Part shown: in pieces, positions 1 to 10,470 of the stretch
Layout: the number at the start of each line of letters is the position of its first letter
How positions within the stretch are numbered: position 1 is the first letter of the stretch
Origin: Guillardia theta CCMP2712
Lineage: Eukaryota > Cryptophyceae > Pyrenomonadales > Geminigeraceae
Reading direction: 5' to 3'
NCBI RefSeq assembly: GCF_000315625.1
Contig: NW_005434655.1
Span: forward strand, 435,090 to 460,254
DNA length: 25,165 nt
Position numbers and translations under genes: made by a program
The notes under the pieces: model-generated
What the model was told of the DNA's origin: nothing
What the model saw: the letters and a program-made list of their open reading frames with translations, nothing else
The model's database searches: none

Positions 1-3000
1 CTGGTCTTGGACTTGCTCATCTCAATCGCTCGCAGTCGCTCGAGCACCAGCCGCATGTCCTTCTCGTACTCTGCGAGCATCTGCGTCCGATGAGAGCAGG
101 GAGGGAGAGGAGGCACTGGGGGAGAGGAGGAAGAAAAAGAGCCGAGCGAGACTGAAGGGAAAGTCCGAACGACGAGGATGGAGAAGAAGGATGGGCAGGA
201 GCAGGTAAGGGAGGGAGGAAGAGGAGAGGAGAGACCTGGAGATTTCGACGTCGACGAGGATTGAAGAAGAATGGGTTAAGGAAGGAGCGACGGAGAGGTC
301 GGAGAGCCGCGATGAGCTTGAAGCAGGGGAGGACGAGCCATGCAGGCAGAGCAATCTTCATCGGCAGCCTGGCGACGAGGAGTGAGGGGGAGGGGACGGA
401 GAGAGCAAGCTGCTACCCGGTCACTTTGTCGCGCGGGGAGAGGAAGGGAGGGGAGAGGAAGAAGGTCATGGAGTAGGGGCCTGCTGCAGCGTCACGACTC
501 GAGAGCCTCTCGTTCCTCTCGCTCCTTCTAGCCGCTTGTCGATCTCTTCCTGCAGCCTCCCGTCGCTCAGCAGTCTCGCTACTTCGATCTCGTCCTGCCA
601 TGGTGGTCATGCCCCTCCTCCCCCCTTCCTGGGTCACTTTATATGCCAGCAGCTTGTAGTAGTTGGTGGCTACCGCCAGCGTCAGACTCTTCACTCTGCT
701 TGACGCTCGTCCCTCTGCCTCCTCCATCGCCTCCACCGCCTGTTTCTCGTTCTCATCCACTGGATTCTTCTCCTCCTCCTTCACCTGTTCGTACTTGGTC
801 GCCAGAGCCTCGTCCTGATATGATCGCAGTCGCTGCTTCCTGTCTCTTCTCACCTTCTCCGGGTCCTGCCTGTCCTCTACCACCTCCTCCCTCCCGCTCT
901 CCCCGTAGAGCGCCTCCTCCAGCTTCTTGCTCTCTGCTGCAGCCACTCGTCCCCACTCGAACGCCGCCAGGTTGAGGTCCACGGCGACTCCCGTCTCCCG
1001 GATGCCCTCGAGGAGTCTGTGGCGGGGGAGCGGAAGCATGCCTTTCTGGTAGGCGAACCCAAGCGAGAAAACGTTGACCTTACCCCCATCGCCGATGAGG
1101 TCTTCACAGAGGGCGTACATCTCAGAGCTGCAGGTACAACAAGCTGTGAGAGGGGAGGCGAGGGAGGGGCTTGGGACCTCGTGACGTTGCTCTCTCCTGC
1201 TCGCTGCGTAATGCCAAGCAGCATGTCCTCAGTCGGGAAAGAAAGATCCCGATCTCTGCCAGCACCTCAGCTACTCGCACAACCTCACTCTCCTCCTCTC
1301 CTCCTCCCCTCCTTTCGCACCTGGTGAAGCTTCCTGGCATGATCGCATGCGTATTGCACAGGACGCGTGTGGAAGGTCCAATGCTGGCGAGACTGGCGGG
1401 GTAGGAGGCGGAGATGAGGTCAAGCGCGATGACAGCATCGACTGCTCGGGTCCCAGCTCGAACTGAGAGGAGGGAGAACCTGAAAGAGAATAATAAAAGA
1501 AGGGGAGGACAGGAATTGAACACGAGGAGATGACAGAGGAGGCGGACAAGCGAGGGAAGACGAAGAGAAGCAGGGGAAGGAGGAAGGAAAGAGGATTACT
1601 CTGAAGCATGTTCATCTGGACGAGCAACTTTGATCATAGAGTTCACGGAACCATTCTTCTGTGACAGACCCACCTGATGCTGCTCTCGAGTCAGCCTCCC
1701 CCTCCTCCCCCCTCCCCCTCCTCCAGTACCAAAACATTGACGCGAAGTCCAGCTGCATGTGCAGCACGGCCGATGATGGCTCCAGCTGTGATGATGCCGC
1801 AGCCTCCGACGCCGAAGAGGAGGATGCTGTGCACTTGCCCGGGGGCAAGAGAAGTAGAGGACGAGCACGGCTCCGGCACAGGGAAGTCCGAGAGCTTCAG
1901 CCTCCTCAAGGCTCGATCCTCTAGATTCCTCGGCTTTCCTCCTGCGACCGCAACGAAGGACGGGCAGAACCCCTTGTTGCACGAGTAGTCAGCGTTGCAG
2001 TTGGACTGGTCGATCATCCTCTTCCTTCCCAGCATCGTCTCCTTGGGCGCCAGGCCCACACAGTTGCTCTGCACGCCGCAGTCGCCGCAACCCTCGCAGA
2101 CTTCCTCATGGATGAACATCCGTCGCTTCATCTCCTCCTGCTTCCTCACCCGCCGCCTCCTCCTCTCCGTCGCGCACTCCTGGTCGAAGATGATGGCGGT
2201 CACTCCCTCCACCTGCCTCCTCGTCAGTCCGCCTGCCACATCCTGGGCATCTCCTGGACCTGACTGAGGCGGAGCTGCTCGGCCATGAGCTCCTGGCGGG
2301 GGAGGACGCGAAGAGAGGAGCGTTTGTGCTCCCGCGGCTTGTCGGCGATGATGGTCACTTGCTTGACTCCCTCCGCCAGCAGCTGCTCCCCCATCACCTC
2401 CGGATCTGCTCTCACCCCCGTGTCGTTGGGCTGACCCCCCGTCATCGCGACTGTCCCGTTGTGCAGAACCTGATGGTCAAAGGAGGGAGTGAGGAGGAGA
2501 CGAGGCAGGAGCTGAGAAAGCACCTTGAAGGTGACGTTGACGCCAGCTGCTACACATGCTCTCACCGCCATCGAGGTGGAGTGAATGAAAGATCCGTCGC
2601 CGACATTCACAAACACTGAAAGATGCTCAGTAAAAGCGCGAAGACGGACGTGATCCAATTTGAAGGAGGGGAGGCGAGGAGGGAGATGGGGCGGGGAAAA
2701 TGGAGGAAGGTGGGGGGGACGGAGGAGGAGGAATGAAGTAGATGAAGAAGGAAGGCACCATGCTTGCTCTTGAGATAGGGACTCATTCCTATCCAGTTTG
2801 CACCTTCTCCTCCCATGGGAGAGAAAAACTTGATGCGATCCATGAACATCGCAAGCGTGTGGCATCCTATCCCCCCGAGAGCGAAGCTGCCTCCTGGAAG
2901 CACCGTCGAGGAGTTGTGCGGGCAGCCCGAGCAGTAGTAGGGAGATCTCTTCATCCCCACGTTGGCGAGCTGCTGCTGAGGAGGGAGCATCAGCAACGAA

Positions 3001-4724
3001 GGAGGAACTTCGACTGTCTCGTCGCTCAGAAGTCTCAGCGCTCGGCGAATGGCGTTGGAGATGTGCAGCAAGGAGAGGTCGACCTCCTCCGGCAGCAGGA
3101 TCTTTCCTTCAAGATCTTGCTTGCCGATCACCTTCGGTCGGACCGGCGAGTTGAATAAGATGTCTTTGAGCTGCTGAGCGTGAGCACCCCTCCCGCCTCA
3201 GATCTTGCAAGCACCTGCGACTCCAGGAAGGAGCGCTTCTCTTCCACCACAAGCACTGCTGACTTGGATGAAGCGAAGTGCGACAAGGACAAAGAGTCGA
3301 CGGGCCAAACCAGAGCAATCTACAGATGAATCATGTGTGTGAACAACCGGAATCAGAAAAGTTTCACAAGCAAGAACAGATGGGAAACGAGCATGGAAAA
3401 GGTCAGAGCAACAGTGTAAACTCTTTGTCTCACCTTGTAGACTGAGATTCCTAACTCACAAGCTTTCTGCTCGTCGATTCCCATCGCTTGCATCGCCTCG
3501 ATCACGTCATACGCAATGGTTCCTGCCGTCACAATCCCCAGCTTGCCTCCCTTGCGATCACCCCACACCACCTGGAGGCATCATTACGTTCCTCCTCCTC
3601 CCAGCAGCCTGAACCTTGTCCCACTTGTTATGATAAGCGAAGGCTTCGACCGCCTTGAGCTTATGCTTGTACATCCTCACGTCCTGCTGACCCTCAGCCA
3701 TGACCGCACAAGCAGCAGCTCACCTGAGAGATCCAGTCGTCGCGGAGTCGAAGATGAAGCCCCCCATTCGGCATCGCAAAGTCGGTGAGAGGAGGGTCGC
3801 TCGTCTCGTAACAAAGCTTGTCAAAGTTAACGTTGGTTGCACTGCAAGAAGCTTCACACTCTCTCACATTCAACATCAGTGAGGGGCAGCAACATTCTCA
3901 GCTCTTGAGACACAAGGAGTCTTCCTTGCCCTCAAAGCCTTGAAGGCTCAGCGTGGAGGCGTATCAGGCGTGTGACTTTACCTGTCAACCATTAACGACG
4001 TAACCCGCATCGCTGCCCAGCAGCCGCTGAAGCGCGATAGTTGGATGCCGTACACCCCGTACTCCAGCAACTCTGCAACTGATCCTGGTGCAAGGATGGG
4101 AACGTTCATGTCCCTGAAGTTGAAGTCGCTCTGATGAGATAGAGACGATGACTTGCACGCAGGATCATCTCCCGCCAGGCATAACACTCCTCCTCTCTTC
4201 GTCGTTCCCGCATAGTTGGCATGCTTGATCGCATCGCCGCTCCTGTCAATTCCTGGACCTTTGGCGTACCAGATTGCAAACACTCCATCCACGGTCTTGT
4301 CCTGCAGTACGCATGCCTGCTGTGTGCCCTGAACGCTGGAAGCTGCTATCTCCTCGTTGATGCCAGGAATGAAAGTGATCTTCATTTCTTTCATGAGCTT
4401 CTCCATCCTCATCAGCTGAAGGTCCAAACTTCCGACAGGAGTGCCTCTGTAGCCGGACACAAAGCCCTCTGTATCAAACCCCCGATCCTTGTCGCACTGT
4501 CTCAGCAAGACAGGAAGCTTGACTAGCATCTGCATCCCAGTCATGTAGTGCTGTCCTTTTCTGGAAACATACTTCTCATGATCCTTGGCGACTTGTGACC
4601 GTGTCAACTCACTTTGTGGTCGTCTCGCTTCCTTACGAGGAACACTCTTCGCTCTCAAAGTGATTGATCTCGAAACCCGCGTAGCCCATCTATTGCTCAA
4701 CGCTCCAAGTCTTCTTGGAATCAT
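1..4724 (-). CDS. Fused indolepyruvate:ferredoxin oxidoreductase-type enzyme (3' partial)
   Basis: Thiamine-diphosphate 2-oxoacid oxidoreductase of the large fused IorA/IorB type known from proteobacteria; by family it would oxidatively decarboxylate indolepyruvate or related aryl/2-oxo acids to acyl-CoA. Exons (minus): 4724-3982, 3841-3724, 3686-3615, 3571-3434, 3319-3215, 3173-2759, 2615-2524, 2469-2260, 2212-1730, 1679-1600, 1479-1321, 1255-1178, 1127-638, 594-417, 368-236, 80-1 and beyond the edge; about 1190 residues are visible. Motifs in order: SGYRGTPVGSLD, INEEIAAS (putative TPP glutamate), YAKGPGIDRSGD, SGCPHN, MGGEGANWIG, GDGSFIHS and VAMTGGQ (TPP/Mg region), CEGCGDCGVQSNC followed by CNADYSC and KGFCPSF (Fe-S cysteines near residues 670-714), GVGGCGIITAG (gamma domain), then LGFAYQKGMLPLP and FEWGR. 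The first in-frame ATG precedes about 35 residues rich in Arg and almost free of acidic residues, which I read as a mitochondrial presequence. Frame is lost inside exon 594-417 (see findings). Family identity is very secure; substrate is inferred. Confidence 0.9.
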
Positions 4725-5117
4725 CGTTCTTGACGTATGAGTTTTTGCCGAACCCAATATCTGATGTTTGCCGCAAGGAGCACAAACTAGAGTATTTGCC
4801 TTACAAAGGCTCGATATGCTCTCTGTCTTCTAAATGAATCAAGGTAATTCCGAATCGATGAGATCTCTAACGCCCATGATGAAACTCAGGCTCATTTTTT
4901 GTGTGAATCATTGGATGCAACCCTTGCTCGCATACGTCATCATGATCAACTTTTACTTGGTTTTTATCTTTCTCTCTCGGCTTGCTTTCTCCTTTTCCTT
5001 CTCCTCTTCTATCCCCGTCGTGTCTCTTCCCCCGACCTCTCCGCTCTTCACTCTCTTTTCCTTGCGCTTATTTCCACTGACTGCATGGACTTCACTCATT
5101 CGGGCAGTCGTAACCAC

Positions 5118-5265
5118 AACCCATACCCTTTACCCTCCACCCCTACCCACTCTTTTCCCCTCAAGATCAGTACGTTCACAGACCCCCTACCCCTGGAACT
5201 GCTGACACCACCCATTCACTACCCCCTATTTCCATATCAATCATGCTATACCATTACCCCCGTAG
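5118..5265 (-). repeat. Left arm of TAGGGGTA-type motif array (C-rich on plus strand)
   Basis: Degenerate copies on the plus strand include CACCCCTACCC at 5138-5148, ACCCCCTACCCCT at 5182-5194, a CTACCCCCTA near 5218-5227 and an ATTACCCCCGTAG near 5253. They are the reverse complement of the motif repeated on the other side of the GC palindrome. The motif is not the TTAGGG or TTTAGGG telomere unit. Confidence 0.6.
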
Positions 5266-5373
5266 TTTCCCTTGCGCCTGTGACATTTTTGAGACGGGGG
5301 GAGGTCACAACAGGGGTGGGGTGGTCGTACTTCTGAAGTCAGCAGTAATCTGACTCAAAGAGATACGTCCATC

Positions 5374-5410
5374 GGCCGGGCCGGCCGGGCCCGGGCCCGG
5401 GCCCGGGGGG
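5374..5410. repeat. GC-only palindromic block
   Basis: A 37-nt stretch made only of G and C, beginning with CGGCCGGGCCGGCCG and running into tandem GGGCCC units and a G6 end. It is strongly self-complementary and sits almost exactly between the two oppositely oriented motif arms. Confidence 0.8.
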
Positions 5411-5471
5411 TCACGGCAAGATGACGTTGGCGGCAGAAAAAAAGAGAAGACCGATGAGGTGTAGAGCTTGT

Positions 5472-5800
5472 GAGTAGGGGTACAAATACCTAATTCAGTG
5501 GGTAGGGGTAGTCATCAACCCTGTAAAAGGTAGGGGTAGTTTTACCGATTTAGTCAGGGTGGGGGTATGTTACACGAACGGTCTGAAAGCATCCTACCGG
5601 TGTGTTTGATATTTCAAAACGGGGTAGGGGTGGTTCTAAGGAATCGAATGTCAGCTTGAGAGAGAGCAAGGCAATGTGGCTTCGACCTAATCTGGGGTAG
5701 GGGTAGTACCGATACCACCGGATCTCTGCTACTTGTGGGGGGTATATGCGTCTATTAGACTAGGTGGGGGTGATGCTGTTCTTGTCGGTAAAGGGGGTGG
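5472..5800 (+). repeat. Right arm of TAGGGGTA-type motif array (G-rich on plus strand)
   Basis: Copies include GAGTAGGGGTAC (5472-5483), GGGTAGGGGTAG (5500-5511), AGGTAGGGGTAG (5528-5539), GGGTGGGGGTA (about 5557), GGGGTAGGGGTGG (5621-5633) and GGGGTAGGGGTAG (5694-5706), with looser G-rich copies to about 5800. Spacing is irregular, so this is a dispersed motif array rather than a microsatellite. Repeated G3-5 runs could support G-quadruplexes on the TPI sense strand. Confidence 0.7.
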
Positions 5801-5832
5801 GGTGTTGTCGAAGAATCATACACGTGGAACCC

Positions 5833-7335
<1,503 letters not shown>

Positions 7336-7519
7336 GCCTTGAAGCTCAGTACACTTAGCTGGCTACTTGAAGAGCAAGCGAGGTTCAGATTTAGATGGAT
7401 TACAGTGTTGGGCTAGTAAAGAGGGCTGGATATTTTCATGAATATGCTCATCTCGCAGTGGCGGGGATTCGGAAGTTCGACTTAAGTTCCAGTCTGTTGA
7501 ATCCTCACCAGTCAGCCCG

Positions 7520-7645
7520 GTGCCGTGGTGTCCGACCGTCACACCGGGGCACTGCTGCGGCACTGAGGTGCTCCCCGGCGGATGCCAGCCGGGGCCCGGC
7601 TTGCCGGGACCGTCCGTGGCATTCGAGATACCGCTGGGCTCTCGA
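7520..7645. other. Cluster of four GC-rich hairpins
   Basis: Four consecutive inverted repeats in 126 nt. H1 pairs 7520-7524/7527-7531 with 7548-7552/7541-7545, with a two-base internal mismatch. H2 pairs 7573-7579 with 7588-7594, a perfect CCCCGGC stem with an 8-nt loop. H3 pairs 7595-7600 with 7603-7608, CCCGGC around TT. H4 pairs 7623-7628 with 7640-7645, TCGAGA/TCTCGA. No tRNA, rRNA or known ribozyme signature is recognised. It could be a structured RNA, an extended 3' UTR element or part of a small mobile element. Confidence 0.55.
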
Positions 7646-7685
7646 GTCTCCGAGTGACCGACCTGGAATCCAATCATTCCTGTAT

Positions 7686-7728
7686 AATTTGAAATGTTGA
7701 ATATCAGATAATCAACATATTTCAAATT
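7686..7728. repeat. AT-rich inverted repeat
   Basis: AATTTGAAATGTTGA at 7686-7700 pairs with TCAACATATTTCAAATT at 7712-7728 around an 11-nt loop, giving a 15-bp stem with a two-base bulge. The local AT-richness contrasts sharply with the GC-rich hairpins immediately upstream. Confidence 0.8.
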
Positions 7729-7780
7729 TAAAGATGAGCACATTGCCAAACCCCGAGCGACTTCAGTGGTTGATGAGGAT

Positions 7781-7872
7781 GAGGGAGAGGGAGAGGGAGA
7801 GGGAGAGGGAGAGGGAGAGGGAGAGGGAGAGGGAGAGGGAGAGGGAGAGGGAGAGGGAGAGGGAGAGGGAGG
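7781..7872. repeat. (GGGAGA)n microsatellite
   Basis: About 15 nearly perfect copies of a GGGAGA hexamer. Open frames across it (Arg-Glu on plus, Pro-Leu or Pro-Ser on minus) are artefacts of the repeat. Confidence 0.95.
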
Positions 7873-8176
7873 AAGGAAGCAATCAGAGGAGAAGGATGGA
7901 CGTGGAAGTAGGTAGGTACCTGAAGTCTTTTCAAGGAGTGGAATGACTGTGATGCTGAGCAAGGAAGAATGAAAGCAGCTCTCTCTTTGCCGCTCTCTTT
8001 CAATCTTCTTTCTGTCACTTCTCGACATCTTCACATTCCATTGCACATTATGAAGTGCTCGTCGCTGACTGCATTCACCCTCCTCAACCGTCCTCATGAC
8101 TGAAGGCCTACACATTGCTCTACCTGGTGCCCTGGGTTCTGTATCGTGCACTCATTGGTTCAACAGTGCAGCCGGG

Positions 8177-9814
8177 ATGGCTGGAATAGCGAGAAAGCTC
8201 ACGGAGGAGGAGATAAAGCAGCACCGGAAGGCTGCAGTCAACCCGGTCTGCCTCCTCTCCCCCTGCTGCAAGAGGCGGATAGGGTGCAACGCTAACTCGT
8301 AGCAGGTACCGTCCTTGAGCTTTGAGGCTGGTAACACGATCCTGCACAACTCGGTTCTGAAGAAGCGGGAGCGGGTCTACCTCAACGTGTACAGTCTGAC
8401 GCCCCTCAACAAGTACCTGAGCTGCTGCGGCATCTGCATCTTTCACTCGTCCATCGAAGTCTTCGGTGTTGAGATCGCCTTCGGAGGACACGCGAACTCC
8501 AGCTCGGGCATCTTCGAGTCGAAACCATTCTACCAGCTCGTTGAAGACGGTATCCTCCTCCTCCTCCTCCTGCGCCTCTCCTTGACTGGCTGGCCATGAC
8601 ACAGGCATCTTGCCGGACAATCTGAGCTTGAAGGAGCAGATTTTCGTGTGCTACACGAGGAAGACGTACAGTCAACTGCAGGAGATACTCGCTGAGATTG
8701 CTCCTGACTGGCCGGGAAACGGCTACGACCTTCTTCGTCGAAACTGCAACCACTTCTCTGCCGTGAGCTTCTCCTCCCACCTCCTTCCTCCCTGACAGCT
8801 GCCAGACGCTGACCGGGATGCTCGCGCCCAAGTTCAAGTACCCCAACCACATCAACAGAATCGCTCGAGTCGCCTCGTCCATCTCCTGCTGCCTCCCAAG
8901 CTACATCGCGCAGACCGAATTTCCTCAATTTACGGAGTTGTGGGAAGGGGAAGGAAGGTGAGCGGAGGAGCTGGTGGTAGCAGGCGCTGAAGAGAGTCGC
9001 AGGCGACTAGGCAGCAGGGCGGAGGAGAAGTCAGGGAGGAGCGACAAGTATCACCATGCCTCTTCCAGAGTCATGAACAACGCAAACTTCTTAGCTGCAA
9101 GGTCGCTCGACCCTCCTTCCGCGGAGAACATCGGGAGATACGCTGCCCTGTTTGCCTCCCTCGCCCGCTCGCGCAGCCTCTGACCTCTCCTAGGGCCGCC
9201 ATGCATCGATGGGAGAAGAACAGCGCGCTACTTCTAAATCAGCGCAGGAGACCGTCACCTCCTCCGCAGGTGAGGGAGGAAGGGAGGAGGAAGGGAGTCT
9301 GAGATATCTGCAGCTAATGATGAATCATGTCGGAGGATCGCATGGAAAGCAGGTGAGTGATGTGTTTACCACTGCCTCTCCCTCGCTCCCTCCCTGCCTC
9401 CTCCTCCCTGCCCCTCTCTCCCTCTCTCCCTCTCTCCTTGTCTCTCTCGCTCCTTCTTTGTCTCTCTTCTTCTTTCTCGCGCTCTTGCTCTATCTCGTCT
9501 CTCGTTCACTGCTTTCAGACGTGGCAAGCGGATGGCAAGATTGAAGTGCAGGACACGACGAGAAACAATCGAGTAAGAAGAGATGCGTGAGAGAAAGGGG
9601 AGGAGAGGGCACAGATGATGCGTAGGAGGGAGGAGGGAGGAGGGAGGAGAGGCAGAGAGGATGGTGAGGGGGTGGTGGGCTGGTTCTAAGACAGACATCA
9701 CAGAGCCAACAGGAGGCGCATGACCCGGAAAGTCCCTACCAGCTGGACGACAGCAACTCTGAGCTGCAAGGTGAGAGTGCGGACCTGCCTGCTCCTGCCA
9801 CTGCTCCTCTTTCT

Positions 9815-9849
<35 letters not shown>

Positions 9850-10470
9850 TTGTTCGTCGTCGTTGCTGGGTTGCTCAGCTGCCTCTCACCTTGTGCCAGA
9901 CGTCTCTGTGGAGGTGCACGAGGCCCGTGTCTCCCCCCCAAAGCCCTACGTCCTGCCTAAGGTGGGTCAAGCTTGTGCTCTGATGCCTCTGACTCTCGAG
10001 TAGCGAGGAGGAGGAGGAGGAGGAGGAGGAGGAGGAGGAGGCGGAGGAGGAAACGTGCTGGCGAAGATCATTGGGGGTGATGTTTCTCCTGCATGCCTCT
10101 TGTCTTGTGACGGCATGGCAGAAGGAGAGACGGTGACGGAGGAAGGAAGGAGCTTGTAAGTGACTCATGCTTGTTGCTCAGTCCCAGCGGGGGCGCGCAG
10201 ACTCAGCATCGCAGCCTCTCATGTCGCCCATGGGTGAGCTAGGGGAGGAGGAGAACCGATGAAGACGAGGAGGTTCAGATCTCTCTGCCTTGAAGGGAGG
10301 GAGCACAGGGCAAGGAGGCTCGTTCAAGTTGATGTTTCTGCTCTTATCTACACTCACAAAAACTTCACTCCCCCCCCCTCCATCTCGCTCTGCAGAGCCT
10401 CCAGCTCCTGTCGGATTCATCAGTGGCAGGAAGGAGGGACGGAGGAGGAGGGGGAATAAGAGGAAGGTGA
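8177..10470 (+). CDS. PPPDE/DeSI-like peptidase with long disordered C-terminal tail
   Basis: A PPPDE-fold cysteine peptidase related to DeSI deSUMOylating isopeptidases. Domain exons: 8177-8245, 8306-8549, 8605-8762, 8806-8957. The core contains VYLNVYSLTP, then IFHSSIEVFGVE with the catalytic His, AFGGH, and the catalytic Cys in LLRRNCNHFSA, followed by LTGML and INRIARV. Further exons keep phase: 9069-9101, 9194-9269, 9314-9352, 9519-9572, 9704-9770, 9879-9961, 10004-10076, 10122-10155, 10182-10233, 10396-10470, ending at TGA 10468-10470, about 402 residues in all. The tail is hydrophilic and low complexity, with about 15 consecutive Gly encoded by a GGA run. Alternatively the peptidase ends at 8959-8961 (TGA if the 8957 donor is unused) and 9201-10470 is a separate gene beginning at the well-placed gccgccATG at 9201. 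The domain is secure; the tail join is inferred. Confidence 0.75.
9353..9518 (+). repeat. Pyrimidine-tract intron (CCTCTCTC-rich)
   Basis: Intron between 9352 and 9519 filled with CTCTCCCT-like repeats. It has a normal gtgagt donor and ctttcag acceptor. Confidence 0.7.
9814..9850 (+). repeat. (GCTCGT)n microsatellite in intron
   Basis: About five copies of a GCTCGT hexamer inside the intron 9771-9878 of the DeSI-like gene. Confidence 0.85.

Larger units (their letters stand above)
4725..5832. promoter_or_regulatory. Divergent intergenic region, oxidoreductase/TPI
   Basis: About 1.1 kb separates the two head-to-head start codons and must hold both promoters. No convincing TATA box or long coding exon is visible. 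The left part (about 5100-5265) is C-rich on the plus strand with CACCCCTACCC-type motifs. The right part (about 5470-5800) carries the same motif in the opposite orientation. A GC palindrome lies between them. Confidence 0.6.
7336..8176. other. Intergenic region, TPI to DeSI-like gene
   Basis: About 840 nt with no coding exon that I can support; long open frames here are low complexity or lie over the hexamer repeat. It holds the TPI 3' flank, the GC-rich hairpin cluster, the AT-rich inverted repeat and the GGGAGA microsatellite annotated separately, then the upstream region of the DeSI-like gene. An in-frame ATG at 8096 could extend that gene's N terminus by 27 codons. Confidence 0.6.

Noticed and set aside
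2875-3158. Plus-strand open frames over the oxidoreductase exons
   Set aside because: They are antisense shadows; the minus strand carries the conserved SGCPHN and MGGEGANWIG motifs.
5100-5800. Telomere-like GGGGTA repeats suggesting an internal telomere
   Set aside because: The motif is dispersed and irregular, in both orientations, and is not TTAGGG or TTTAGGG; a telomere scar should be tandem and in one orientation.
7520-7645. HDV-like or hammerhead ribozyme, or tRNA
   Set aside because: No hammerhead core (CUGAUGA/GAAA), no convincing double-pseudoknot pairing and no tRNA B-box were found; only simple hairpins are visible.
7363-8151. Long minus-strand open frame with Pro-Ser repeats
   Set aside because: Its length depends on the GGGAGA hexamer repeat, which is open in several frames; no domain, splice structure or codon pattern supports it.
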